NCBI GenBank assembly: GCA_036785705.1
Contig: JAWUZG010000005.1
Coordinates: forward strand, 1,178,001 to 1,242,000
Direction of reading: 5' to 3'
Length of the DNA stretch: 64,000 nt
Source of the DNA: Acanthornis magna
Taxonomy: Eukaryota > Chordata > Aves > Passeriformes > Acanthizidae
The position numbers and the translations under genes were made by a program. The notes below the pieces were generated by a model. The model worked only from the letters and a program-made list of their open reading frames with translations, had not been told where the DNA came from and made no database searches. Numbering within the stretch: position 1 is the stretch's first letter; every line of letters begins with the position of its first letter. This document shows positions 1 through 13,776 of this stretch, one piece after another.

Positions 1-196
1 CTCTTTTGATTTTAGCACATAAAAAACCCTTTCTTGATGCTGTAATTAAGTATGTGGAATAGTTTATTCCATACCCTTCATGCAATGAGTGACTTCTGCT
101 AGCCTGCTTTTTTCATGATTTCCCTTTAGAGCTAAAACATTTGGGATAGTGAAAAATATATTACTTGTCACTTCCCACCCCCCAATATTGGCACAG

Positions 197-224
197 TGTG
201 TAAAGTACGGGAGTACTTTACACA
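197..224. other. Perfect 12-bp inverted repeat with 4-nt loop
   Basis: TGTGTAAAGTAC (197-208) and GTACTTTACACA (213-224) are exact reverse complements separated by GGGA. If transcribed on the plus strand, the loop is a GNRA-type tetraloop. No run of T follows to suggest a terminator, and in a vertebrate genome that would not be expected. It may be the core of a small palindromic transposon remnant. Confidence 0.8.
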
Positions 225-3200
225 TGCAGCGTTCTGTCACCATCAGTCTACTCAGTCTCCTCTTTTAATAAAATCCAGGTGATTCCATGTGATTCTACCT
301 TTGCAATGTGCTCACGCTGGGTGCATTGTGTTTTGCAGACGCTACAGGAGAAGCCTGATGGAGAGGGGCTTGCGGACGAGAGAGAGAGAAAACTCCATTT
401 ACACTAAATAAAAGCATCACCCACAGAGGATCTCTCAACTCAGTGACCTTTGAAGTTGCAAGGACACATGGCCTAGACAGGTAAGGGAATTACATTACTC
501 ATTATTTTATGGTGGTTTTCTGCTGTGAAGCATGCTCGTACAAGGAGAGAGCAGTTTGCAAAACTGTGTTTAAAAAGAACTGGATTTGTCAGCCATGACA
601 ACAGCTAGGGGAAGATTTAAATAAAATAATAGGTGTTTTTCGCCTTTAATGTCTATAATTAGTTAATGCAGCGTAAAAACCAGCACATCATTACTCTTCT
701 TCTCTCCACTGTAGAAAAAATCAACAAAGAGAAAACAGGCAAACCCAGTATTTTTTAGCTTGTCTTTTAAGAGCCTGGCTCCTGTTTAGTATGCATTTAG
801 TAACGATGCATTCAAATGAATAATTTAGACTTCTCATGACAACTTTTGAAGAGCAGTTTTATCAATGTCAGACAGCTTCCTGTTTTTGACCATAGAAACA
901 CAAGACAGAAACCACCACTGCCATTATTAGTTTTGGCTCATCTGCCTGCTGTTTGGATAGGAAAGCCCCATTTTAAAATTTTTTTTTTTTGGTAGTTAAT
1001 TAGCATTGTTACTTTTAGAACATCTTGATTGTAAATGCTGAATCAACTGTATTACCATAAAAGAAAAAAAAGCCCTGCTTTATACCATCACTGCTAAAGC
1101 TGTAAAGCCAGACACTCCTGGGAAATGTTAGAATTTGCACTGTCTTAATTTTGCAGGTTATTATTTCTGTGTTCTTAGGCACAGACAATCACCTTACAGG
1201 TATTAACAGGCTTGCTTATAACAGATCCAGTGATGCCACATTTACTCATTACGTTTACAGATGCTGGAAGAGGGAGCCCATCCCCACTCAGCAGAGCAGT
1301 TTCCTTTGCTGACAGTACTTTTGGTGGCAGTTGTGTGAGGAAGGATTTTTTTAAGGACTTTACCTTCAGCTGCACACTACTGCTCCACATTCTGGTGCTC
1401 ACACCAATAGCCTCACAGGGGTTAGTTTTAAATAAAGGACTGTGTCTGCTCCTTTCTGTTATGAGTCTAGCAGGTGTAAGGAGTTCACCTTGCCCTGCAT
1501 GAAACAGCTCACCTGAAGGCAAAACCAGCTCCAACCTGGTAAGAATTTTTCCCATCCCTCTGGGGGTTTTCAGGTTGTAGCTTACTATTTTACTTCGTTA
1601 GGGCAGGATATTTAGACTAAGAAGAACTTTGAAATCAAGAGATCAGCTAAAAATGTCACTAAACATTTAGTATTCCCTTCCACATGCTCATTTTTCCAGC
1701 TTTTTCTTCAAACCTTATTCCTATTACAAACATAATCTTTCGTGGGTGCACACCCTGCATAAGGTGCCAAACTGCACAGTGTTCTGTTGGATTCAGTAAT
1801 AGACTTAAATTTAGCAATTTTCTGATTGGAAATAATGCCATTATTCATGTGCCCTTGTACCAACTCCCAAGCTGCTGCCTGGCTCTCTTGACAATATGAC
1901 GTTCCTGATGCACATTATCTCAGAGGTCAATGCGAAAGGAAAGGCGTTATACAACTCTCAAGAACAAATCCTCCAAGGAGGAGGTTTCAGGCACAAAAAT
2001 GTTATATACTAATCTTGGCACAACATCTGCTGGGCCCTTACACACTTTAAATATATACAGTGCTTCCTTACTGGGTGTTACTTACAGCTGAGACATCAGC
2101 ACTTGTTCAGTACACGTAGCATAGTCGTTGGGACAGCTGCCCACAAGAATGGCAAAGAGCAGTGACTGATGGGCTAAACCGGGGGGACATGAGCTTATTC
2201 TTATTTTTTGAGGTCGTATGGAGGTTTTTCTTATAGCTTATGTTACTTTGTGAGCAACCTGCAAAGGCACCTAAAGAGAGCCGTCTAAATCCACAAACTA
2301 ACGAGCGGCGGCAGTTGGTTTGTATTCAGAATTTTGCTTCCCCTACAGACCCAAATTTAAAATGTTGGGTCCAGTTGCTCAGTGGCTTGATTACTGTATC
2401 TGAAAATTATGTACAAAGCCTTCCACAGGCTAAAACTTACCAGCCCAGCAGCCTGGGTGTGAGCAGAGTGAGCTGGAGCTGTGAGAGCCATCCTTAGGGC
2501 AGCCTGGGAAGCAGGATGCAGCTGGGGCTGCCGTGAGCTGCTGCAGCCAGCCTTCCTGCTGCCCCCCTGGGCTACAAATCAAGGCTGACACTGCCCAGGT
2601 GCAGAGGGAGAGGCTGAGCAAACAGCTGGCACGACCTGGGACAAGGAGCCATTGGCTAATAAATGTTCATGGGGACGTGAGCACCTTCAGGCTCTGCCCT
2701 CCGCAGCCCTGCACCTGCAGCTCGGAGCCTCTTCACTTAGAGGGTTGCGTGCAATTGAGCACAAAAGCTCTGAGGACCTGGAGATTAAAATATTTGATTT
2801 GCCTGAGCAGAAAGGACTTACTGACACGAACCAGGGCCTGTGATGAGATCTTGTTTACCAGGCAAGTGTGGGGCTGGAAATCAATACAACAAAATTGCTG
2901 TGACCAGAAATTATACTCACTTAGTGAACAAAATTCATCAAAACAGGCTATGCCTCACATCACACCTTTTGCATGACTTATTTAACACTGTTGCTTCCTT
3001 CTTGCTTTCCCCCAGAATGACCTTTTTAGAGCAAAACATTTGTAGAAAGTCACTTTTAAAAATTGTGAAGTAGAAAATAATATAAAATGGCAGTCTTTTT
3101 TAATGAGGCACTTGCTAATAAGGACTTTAATTAAAATGTTGAAAAACATAAAAGACAATATAAAAAAACACAGATGTGTGCAGTAAGTCACTTGTGCAAC

Positions 3201-5874
3201 ATCTTTAGCAATTGCTTTTAAAGAACCTTTGATGGGTTCTCTTTATATTAAAAACTTTTGTCTTCATTCCTTTCACCTTAAACATCAGTTATCCCACACT
3301 TGAACTGGTCCATAGTCTTATACCACAGGTAAAAAAGATTTTCTTACCAGGAGTTATTCTGCAAAAGTGATCTGAAATTGAAGGAAGAAGCTTTATGAAT
3401 CAGAGCTGCGGCAGACACAATAGAGGAGTGTGTGAAATTGTAGAACAAGGGGAGAGGCAGGAGTTAGTGGCTGGATTACTAATAGAGCTGGGAGCGAACC
3501 ATGAAGTATCAGTATCTAACAAACTCCGTGTATCTCTCGTGCTAATGTGCCTTTCTTCAGATAAAGGACAGAAAGCCCCAAGGCCCTGCTCACAGAAATT
3601 GCCGTGGTGCTGCAGACTAACAGCACCTCTGGCTAATTTAGGCAAGCAGATTAAAATAAGCCTGATAAAAGCAACAAAAGGGAAGATTTGTGTCCCTTGT
3701 ATCTTCCTTTCAAATTGATATCCTTGGGATGGCAAAGGAGAGCTGGGAGGACCATCAGTTTGTGGTATAAGCATCCGGTGTGTGTGCTGTATGCACATTT
3801 TTATGAAGCACATTTTGGGGGCTGATACTTCTTTTCTTTCTTTTTCTCTCCACTTCTCCATCCAAACAGAGCTAGTGCTTATCCCAGCAAGAAGAGTAGG
3901 AATACATATATTTGTAGATGTTGAAGAAAAAGAGTTTCAGTCTACATTGTACTGGTGGCAATCAACAGAAACTGAGAATTGTCTTTTCTCTCCTAAATCC
4001 TCACCCACAAGCTCTGCTTTCACCTGAACACACTGTGTGTGGTGCACAAACCTGCTGAGCCCTTAGGCACAGCTATACAATAAGATGTTGATTGCCAGCA
4101 GATTAAAATTCAGTTTAACACCTATTTCCCCACGCAGAGCTGAACTGGCAGCAAGGAACAGGTCTCATTAGCACTCTGCTGTGCTGCCCTGTAGACCCAG
4201 GAGCTGATAGCAGTTATTTATATTTTTAGATAGTAGGTATAAACCACAGAAATTATTACAGTTGTGCCTAGACTGGGAAACAAAGGTGCATTGGCGCATC
4301 CCGTGGTGCTGGGTGCCCCAGGATTTGGGATATGAGGGGTATGTAGGACTCTCACACCAGGGTTCACTTGGGTCCAGAAGCCAGGAGATGCTATGGGATC
4401 CTATGGTCTGCTCATGGCTCTGGGCAGCATCCAGCAATGACAGGCAAGTCCTCTGAGTTGCACCAAAAGAAAGATTTTGTTAGGAAGCTACCCTCTTCTG
4501 ACATGGAAAGCTTGCTATTGCTATTAATAAATATTAATTTTAAAAAATCAATGAAGGCACAGAGGTCCAGAGCTAAAGCACAGCAGTTGACTTTCATTAC
4601 AACTGATTTTGAACTGGGATTTTGAGAGCGCCATTCCTTGTGCAGATCTTTCTTTCCAAGAATTCGAAGAAGAATGGAGACTAAGTTGCATTTGAAGCTT
4701 GACTACGAGTTGTTCATCTGCACGTCCCACACGTTTGGTAGACAGGATATTGCATTGTATTTCTATTTGCCTTTCTGATTTAAACAATAGCAGATCTTTC
4801 ACAGGAAACCAACAGTATTTAACTAGTGCTGAATTACAAGAGACAATGAAGAAGCTGGGTTTACACGGAAAAAAAAAAAAAAGAAAAAATTGCATTGATT
4901 AAAGTTACCAGTTTAAAATTATTTGTTCAAAGTTCATCTACTGCAGTGAAAGCCCCCATAAAACCAACCTAGAGTAGAAAGTGTATGCATATAATTTGCA
5001 TAGCTGCCATTCAGAGCCAGATGGGTAGAAAATAAGAGGTTACATGCTATTCAAGCTCTAACCCCAAGCCTCAGCTCCTTCCACAGTCTCAGCACAGCTG
5101 GAGGTTTTTTGCTAAATTTGTCACCAGTGTAGCAGGGAGCAACCAAGAAAGATGGGAAGAGCATAATTAGACTTCAGGCTCAGTATCTCAGGGGTGGGAG
5201 CAGAGCAGCTCACCACCCCTTTGGAACCAAAATCTGATCTCAAAAAGTATCACAAACCCAGTCAGAAAAAGAGATATCACTAAATGGTTCCATTTCTATT
5301 CAGGATAATTAAAAAGAGACAACTGTATTCATTTGCACTTCTGAAAGAGAGAGTTTAAGCCAGCTAAAAGTTTGATTTGAAACTGAAATGCTGTGTTCTG
5401 GTTTGTTTTATGAACATCCATAAATGCTGCTCTTTTAGGCGATTTAGAAAAACATGTTGGTGAAATCTAGCGAAGCTTTCTGCAGCGTTTTCAGTGAAAT
5501 GATATTTCAGGGGTAGTGAGGTTATGGCGCATTTTCTGAAGGATGGATTAACATTAGGTAGGACTTTCCATGAATGCCAAATCCTACTGTATTCTAGATT
5601 ATCAAAGTATATCTTCATGTTTTTGAAAAGAAGAGTCCATTTTGAATATTTTTCCTATCCATCCTTTAGTTTCTCAAAAAACTCACTTCATTTAGGGCAA
5701 TATTTCTGAAGTGGATATTGAGAAAAATGCTTCTCAGATCCCCAGTTTCTCGTGAAATCAATATTGTGTATTAGTTGTCCTCTCCATCTCTGAAAAAAAT
5801 CAAGTCATAAATCTTTCTGGCATCTCTATTCATTCTCCTGATTACACCATATAATGCTGAGGAACAAAGCAAGC

Positions 5875-5899
5875 TTTTTTTTTTTTTTTTTTTTTTTTT
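5875..5899. repeat. T25 homopolymer
   Basis: Twenty-five consecutive T residues on the plus strand. I saw no adjacent processed-pseudogene sequence that would make this a retroposed poly(A) tail on the minus strand. Confidence 0.85.
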
Positions 5900-8800
5900 C
5901 CTAAATTGCCAGTCTGGAGAGGCTTGTGAGGGGGACTGTGTAGCTGTGGAGATAAAGTGTCTAACTCCACATTAATATGTAGTTCAAAAAGAAAAGAAAT
6001 TGGAACAGCCGTTAAATATGGAGTACAAGATACACCTTGCATTAGTATTTCTGAGCTGAAGGAATGGGCTATCAAGATTTAGGTGGCATAATATTCTGAA
6101 TTCTATTTTAAAAGCATCATTATCATCAGAGAACATTTAATATAAATCCTTCCTACGGATTCCCTGCAGGAATAAGGTGGCCTAGCTAACAAAGCCTTGA
6201 TTTATTCAATAAAACATACTCCTTTTTCCTATGAAATGTAGACAAGGCACCTGCTTCTACCATTCCCAGGGCACAAATGTTCCTTTATATCCAAGGAGTA
6301 CCTGGGCAGTAGCACATGTCCTGATGTACAAAGGTCTCCATTCACACGCCTCGCAAGAAAGAGCAAACAAGGACACCGCAACTGCTAAACACACAGGAAC
6401 TTATTCAGCTCCAACACACACAGCATTTCCCACCCCCTGCCAGGGCTTTCACATAACAGCGCCTTAGCGGGCACGTGAAGGAAGTCAAAACAAGAGCGGG
6501 ATTTGCTGCCTTAGCTCTTCCCTTTGCAGCCTTGCAGGAGGGAAGGGAGACAATCAGAGTCCTTGCAGCCCAGAACCTGTAAAACCAGTGCCAGTGCACC
6601 TTTACCTGTTCCCCAGAGAGAATTTTGCTTCTCATCTATCAATCCTGCCTCTGGAAAACGCTGTGCCATAAACACATGTTCATCTCTCAGTCATTGTATG
6701 CTGTCGCTAGCAGCATGAATGCCCCTTAGACCCATTAAATGTCCCCACAGAGCTGGGACAATCCAGCAGATCTTATGGACCTGGTCTGTGCTGTAGACTC
6801 CCACTGGCAATGCCCGTAGGGGCAGTCTTTGGGGTGATCTAAAATAGCATGTCTATAGACTGAGTAGGTCTTATTTATCAGCATCCCGGTGGGTGCCGAC
6901 CCACTGGCAAATTCCAGCCCTAAATTAGGCACGCAAGGAGCCCCGCTGAGGTCAGGGAGACTGCTCAGCTGAGCAGGGCTTACGCACAAGAACTGCAACA
7001 CAAGCTGCCGCTAATTGCAGTGAGAGCAGACTTGGCCCAAAGGAAGGGATGTACCAAAAGCATCCAAGAGGATTCTCAGGGCAGGAGTTGTGTCCTTGCA
7101 TGAATTCACCTGTGGAGTACAGGCCCGACATGGAATGTGCTAGGAATGAGAGACACAGAAGTTTGACTGGCATGCAGGCAATATCCTTATTGTCCAGTTC
7201 ACGGACTATTTTCCTAGATCCAGCCTGCTGTGTTCCAACCCTTCTTCAAGCCAGTGTCTTACATTAGCACAACAGTTTTTCCAAAGGAGGCTTTCTAGTG
7301 GCTGTGCACCAGAACCTACTTCATGAAAGAAGTTGTGATGCTGTCTCTGGTACAGCAATCAGAAACCAAATAGGGAGAGAAACGCAGCTCAGGAAGCGTA
7401 ACTCAGAATTACATTGCTGCAAGATGTCTGCTTTTTAGTGTGTGACTTTGACCAGGTCATAAATAGCACACAGTGAAGAGTAGCCTCCAGACACTCACCA
7501 ATGAATTTATAAATACACATGTTGCCACCACAATCAGGATGAAGACATAGGGGGGTTTGGTAGTCTCATTACAGATTAGAACAATGCATCACTTCCATTC
7601 CCACAGCTTTCACAACCTGGCTGGAAGAAAATAAATTGCAGTGTAGCGACCTGGCGAGTTACAGTCTGTATTTAAAAGAGGAGGAGATGGCAAAAAGCTG
7701 TGTGTAATGTTCATTGCTTTTTGAAACTCTCCACTATTTTTCTTTAAACAATTATGAATAAAATAGCAGTCTGTCCTAATGCAGCCAAACCCAGCTCCTC
7801 TCTGATAAGTGATTTAAAGATGCCTAAACCTAGTTTGTAGGCATCTTCTTTTCTGATTAGGATGAAAAAGTATCCTGATTGTTAATGCTGCATTCTTCAG
7901 TATTCTTAAAAGAAAGGAAAATATATAGTGAAAGATTCTTCACTAACCAATCAACCAAGGTTAGTGCCAGGATGGCTACAAAATTACTTTTTACATTCTG
8001 CAATAATTCAAGTATCATTTGTGCTTGGGAAGGAACATGAAGTGTTGGTTACTTTGGGACAATACTCTCCCAGCTCCCTTTGGAAACCATTTGCGCTATT
8101 AAATCATTTATTGCCAGCACCGTGCTTAGCTGACAGTCCCATACATCAGCTCACCCCAAAGACAAGGTCTATATAAAGTCTTCAAGCGGCTCTTCCCCAG
8201 CACAGGACGCTCTTGTCTTGTCTGCGGCCAAGACAGCGGTACAATGCAGCACCGCCTTCTTCGGTTTTATCAAAGCTCAAGGAAGGCTGGCAATTTCCAT
8301 TTCCCCCCTCAACACCCAGACCTACTTTCCTTTAAAAACTCTGATCTTTGCATCCCTTTCCACCCCCTCGTACACCACAGTTTCTATAATCATCGCCTTA
8401 TATAAGAGACCCAGAACCGGGAGCGGTTATTTATCCATGTTTGCGTGCCCTCGCTTTCTCCCCGGAGAGCACTAAAATAACCTAACAGGTCCCCATTTGG
8501 TACATGTGGGCTGGCATACCCTTGTAATCAGTGGTGCCCGCTGTCACCCTAAGGGGAAGGATGCTGGGGACAGAAAAAGGGTTCATGCTCTAGGTGTCAC
8601 ACAGGGTTCTTGCTCTGGTGTTATTTTTCCAAATATTCAACTCCAGTCGTGTGCTACACAGCGGTGATGGGGTACCCAGCTCAGCCAGTGCCCTGGGCTT
8701 GGCGCAAAGGGAGACATGCAGGAAAGCAGCAGGGAGCATCCGCAGTCCCTGCAGAGCCACTGCAGCGCACAGACCTGCACCCAGCCAGAGAGTCAGGCTT

Positions 8801-9057
8801 CTGATTTGGCCCTTCTGTGTCTTTTATCGTTGTCCAGTTTATTTTCAGGTAGTGCTCTTGCAGGATTGTCACTCAGCTGGTTTCTAACTGACCTGGCAGG
8901 TTTTCACTGCTCTCCTGTCCTGCTTGCTGGCAGAACAACAAAGTCTGGGGGATTTATGTGCCCCGACACCCACACAGGAGCTGTGAGAGAAGCCTCCTCT
9001 GGAAGAGAGGAAGTTTTTGCTGACAGATGCTCAGTTTGAAGTGTCCATGTGTGTTTA

Positions 9058-9118
9058 GGCCCTGATCCATCAGAGCACGGGAGCACTCGGCCTTAGGCAC
9101 ATCCATATTGCTGTCACC
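9058..9118. repeat. Possible ancient amniote repeat fragment
   Basis: The segment begins GGCCCTGATCCATCAGAGCA and continues with 'GGAGCACTCGGCCTTAGGCAC'. It resembles, from memory, a short palindromic repeat widespread in turtle, crocodile and bird DNA, which opens with 'GCCCTGATCCAGCAAAGCAC' and carries spaced 'GCAC' units. It is strongly diverged here and the family name is not assigned. Confidence 0.35.
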
Positions 9119-12100
9119 AGACTGTGTAAAGTAAGGTGGGTATTTCAGTCTTTCATGGGCTCAGAGCTTCGGTTTATTGTCCTGGCAGCTCTTGTAGCCT
9201 GCAGTGCTCTGGGTTGATGATTTACAGAGCAGCTAAAGAAGAAAGTTTGCAGCATACATATTTCTGCAGTGAAATAGCACAGGATAACTTGCTTGATCCA
9301 TTCTGGGAAAGCGCTTTTACAAGCAAACATGCATTTACCCCTTTTTTCAGGCACTTCAGCCACAAAATTTATGACCTCAGCACAGTTTTCCCCTGTGCAG
9401 GGCACCTGTAGGCAAGAGTTGCTGCAGGAGAAGTCAGTGGTGCTTGGCCTGTAAATGCCTGTTAGATACCACACAGGGTGCTGGGGTTAGCAGCAGCTTC
9501 CTAGGGATAGATACATCCCAAATTTAGTCACTGTTTCAACCCACTCCTTGTCTTGCCAATTTGGTTCCTACCAAGCTCTCCACTGACTTTGTTGCTTTGA
9601 GGGAAGCAGATGGGAGCTAGTGTTATTCCAGAAGGCTGGGAGAGTTTCTAATGGGCCCAGACAAGTTTGACAACAAAAATCTAGTCCTGAAAAAAACTTT
9701 TCTTCTTTAACTAAAAATGTTTGGATTTATTGTGAAAAAATCTCAACTTATTATCAGCATGCAGATTTTTTAGTGCAAACCAGCACCCCAGCTTGAGCTT
9801 TGTGTTACTGGTGCCCTCCATCAGCTTTTGTTCTTTGGCCAAACCATTTCTTCAGTGAGCTGCTCTGGTCTGGTGCCCTCAAAAGCTGATCATTCCTGCC
9901 ATTTGCCAGACCACCTTCCTTCCGTTTCTCCCTCATTTCTGCAGAAATGAACTCCAGACTGTACAATCCAAATTAAAAGACTTCATTTCTGTAACTTGTC
10001 AGCCAGACAAAATTAGTTTTGCTGATAAGGGAAATCCGCTTGTTTGCTGGAAGAGAGACGGGAAGTAGCTGTGCCAGCTCGGGGGATCATACTCAGCCAG
10101 GACTGGAAATAGCAGCACTCAGCTTCAGAGTTCATCAGTGAGCCACTTCTTCAGTAAAATCACCCAAACAATTTCCTGATGCTTCCCTAATCACGCCTCT
10201 CTGAAATCCTTCTCCTCCTCCCACCCGTTGATTTGAAAAGTAAGTCCCTTTTCCTTCTCTTGAAAAACTACATTGCTTTAACTGACAGGGCTGACAGGGT
10301 TGAAAATGGGCATTATTGTTCTTGATTGTCTTATTCACTCATCTTCCACCTGTGTACCATCCAATGATCAGTAAATGCAAGTTTTTACCTTTGAAATGTA
10401 AAGCTACCTGGTGTTGTCATCACTTCATCCCTGTTGTAATAATGCTCGGTTTTCACCTGACCTTTAGAAATCAGCAGATTCAATTACTTGTAGCATTTGC
10501 TGAAGATTCTCCAGGGAGCTCGCCATAACTTATAGTGTATTCTACAAATAGATATGACAACACTAATCAGCAAATTAAATGACAGTGATCATTCCTGCAG
10601 AGATACTTAAACATCTGATTGGGCTGGTACATTGGATCTATGCAGCCTTCATCTTCGGGCTGCGGAGCCACTGCTGTCATGCATAGGAAATGCTGACCTT
10701 GCAAGGAGGAACCTGTAGGTTACTGAAGATGTCTGATAAAAGAAGGGAGAAAAAGGCTGATGCCCACAAGGAAATGGACATTGATGGATGGCGACTCCAG
10801 TCTCTTCATTAATATTTTGCTCTGATATTGCCACCCATTTGATTTACACAATTATTCCCAGACTGACCAGGTCTGGACACTTCCTAACACTCTTTGCCCC
10901 AGGCATGGGAGAGCCATCACTACCCCAGCACGAAGATGCTGCCTCCCTCCAGGCAGTCCTTGCCACATGGCCCTAAGGCAATTCCTCCTTGACATATATC
11001 CAAGGGCCTACTCAACAGCCATTTTGAAGTGGATAGAGACTAGATCTTGTCCCACCTCCACCGTCGTTGCCCTGTCAAGTTGCAGTGCAATAATACTTGC
11101 CAAAACCCCACATCATCAGCTGGCTGCTCCTGGGGCTGTGCTCCGTGGGCTGCCTGCACAGTGTGGTAAGATCAAAAATGCTGGGCAGGAAGGGTAGGAT
11201 GCAGAACTGTGAGGCTGGAAGATGCAAAACAGGGTCATGGAGCAAAGGGGACCATCGTTGGGGCCAGGCTTGTAGTGCAAAAAGCATGGAGGGGCCTGAG
11301 GCCACGGCTCTGCTGGGAAGGTCAGCCAAACGAGCACTGAGCCATGTCCTGTGCTCAGAGCCACTGTCACCTTCATTTGGCCTCGTCCTGCAGCCATTCC
11401 TTGGAAGCAGGTGCTGCAGGAGAAGGGCAGCATGGAGCCGAGAGGTGTGACTGCATCCTCCACCACAAGCTGTTATTTTGACAGCTCTATTACAGTCATA
11501 TAGAAACAACTCCCAGGAAGTGTAAAGCAGTATAAAAAAAAAAGACAGGGAAATCATCTGTCCTGCAATATGCCAGGTTTCACTGCAGAAGAGGATGGGA
11601 TGCCAATGAAGATCTGCTATGGGTTCTTTCCGCAGCTCTTTCTTTGGCCACAGCTGGTTACTGTTCACCCCCAAACCACGATTTCTCTCCTCAAGTCTGT
11701 CTGGTTGACACATCTGATGTTTATTTCATAGCAGACCTCTCCCCCAGAAGATTAATTCATTTTTCATACAAGCATGAAGATCTCAGCCCCAGCTGAGGTG
11801 AAGGGTTGAACAGCCCTTTCTCAAGCGGCCTTTCTTAGGGAAAAGCTGAAGAAGCTTATTCCAGGAATCACTAGCTGTGCTCACAGTTAAGGTGCTGCAT
11901 CCACACCAAGCGGCAGAGATTGTGGAGATACCACAGTGATTTCCTACCCCAGGAGCCACTGAGACAAAGTCTTTGTGCGCCCATCTTTGCTGTGCGTGTC
12001 CATGCCAGGACTTCAGTGTGGGATTTTGGGAATGCAGGTGCATTTCTTGGTTTAACAAAGTGTCAGATCCTGTGCAGACCAAGACTTGCTCATACGAAAA

Positions 12101-13757
12101 CATGAGACCTCTGGAGTCACGTCTGCAACAGCAAATTGAGTCATGTACTCAGCCCAGGACAAGCTGCAGCAAGGCAGCTCTGGTGGGACCCCAGCCACGT
12201 GTTCCCACTGCTCTGCTCCTTCAGGAGCCTGCAGCATCACCTGGAGGGCTTGCTCACCACAAGAGGTCTTTGTTCTGCACACCCGTGGGTGCCAGGGATC
12301 CATCTTCCTAATCCAACAGCACACCGGGAGCAGATACTCCCGGCCACCCTAACACCAAAAATTCACTATTAAGTATCTTTTTTTCACCCCTCTTCCAACC
12401 ACACGTAGTACTTTGTAGCAACACCATCTGATAACCCAGCACAAACAATCCTGCTCATTTGTGTTGCCTCGTTGGCGTTCTCCATAGAGACACACACACA
12501 CAGTTTTCTCTCTGTGCGCCACTCCTCCCACCTTGGGGAAGGAAATTAGAAGGGCTGATGGAGGCGCTCCAGTCACATTTCCTTCCAACTTCTGGTGGCA
12601 TCAGCTCAGCAGTGACAGTTTGTAAGGCAAAACAAATGGCTTGTGAAGAGAGTGTGTGTTATGGAGCCTTACCCAGAAGAAATGCCTGTCAAGTATTCCA
12701 GGAATTCACTGTGACTTTGGTACATTTTTGTTTGACAAGAGGTATTCTGCAAAGTTTAGCTTTCCCCCTCATTACTGCAGATTATTCTCCCAGCTGAAGT
12801 GCCTTTTCTCTTAGGCAGTACACTGCAAATTGGTGCTGTACTCTCAATCAGCGTCACCCCTCTGTCAAGGGAATGCCTTCAAGGGCTTCACTCTGCACCT
12901 GGCGCTTCTTGTGGAGGAGCCCTTGCAGCAAAAGGGAGTTTTCAGCCAAAGGAGCAACACCCAGGTGCTGCTGGCAGGAGACATCCTCACTGGCAGCTTA
13001 GAGAAGCTTTAGCTACCACACGGAGTGACATACCCAACCCTCTTTCTTCCATTTGCAAACCGATGACACCATGAAACCCTTGCACAGGAGATCAGGTGTA
13101 GGAAGTAACATTACCTCCTACTGTAGCAGCTCTGGATGCCAGCAGAATGTGATTTCAGTCTGAAACTAAACACAACTTCATTCATTTGTACCCTCATTTA
13201 TTAAAAAACCACACGGCTGTGTCATGTTGGCATCCGGGTTGCGTATGCAGGAGCTTTCATATCTCTTGCTTGCCTTTTTTGTCCACATATTTCTCAGGCA
13301 GCACTTAGTCCTCTAGGGCCACAGGCTTAGCTGGAGCTTTGTGGGAGGCTCATAGTATATATTAATATAACTATGTTAATATAGTAAGAACTACAAATAA
13401 TGCCATTTGCTTTTTCCCTTCCCCCTTTCCTGTGTCCTGTGCCATGGATATCATGGCCTTGTTCTGAATCTCTGTACAGCACCTCTTCTGTCTGGGAATG
13501 GTTACAGGAAAAAAAAAAAACAAGACAGATATTTCAGCTGAGAAACACCAAGGATTTCATTTGTCATGAGCTGAAGTAATTAAAAGTAATTTTTGCGTGT
13601 TTTGGATGCTGACTTTGGTCAGAGCATGAGCTGTGCAAAATGCTTATTTTTATAGTTTTGACGTAAATCATGGAATGTTTTCTTTCTTAATTTGGAACAC
13701 TTGCCCCAAATGTTCCAAGTCTCTGTAGATAAGTCCAGGCTCTTTTCTTCCTCATGA

Positions 13758-13776
13758 CATCCATCCATCCATCCAT
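13758..13776. repeat. (CCAT)n microsatellite
   Basis: About four and a half units of the tetranucleotide CATC/CCAT in a row. Confidence 0.8.

Noticed and set aside
8218..8475. Plus-strand 85-codon frame near a TATATAAAG at 8170
   Set aside because: A TATA-like string alone is not a promoter, and the peptide has no recognisable features.
11075..11713. 212-codon open frame on the minus strand
   Set aside because: No recognisable domain, low-complexity Ser/Pro/Leu-rich text, overlapping open frames on both strands and no splice or promoter context. Likely chance in a GC-richer patch.
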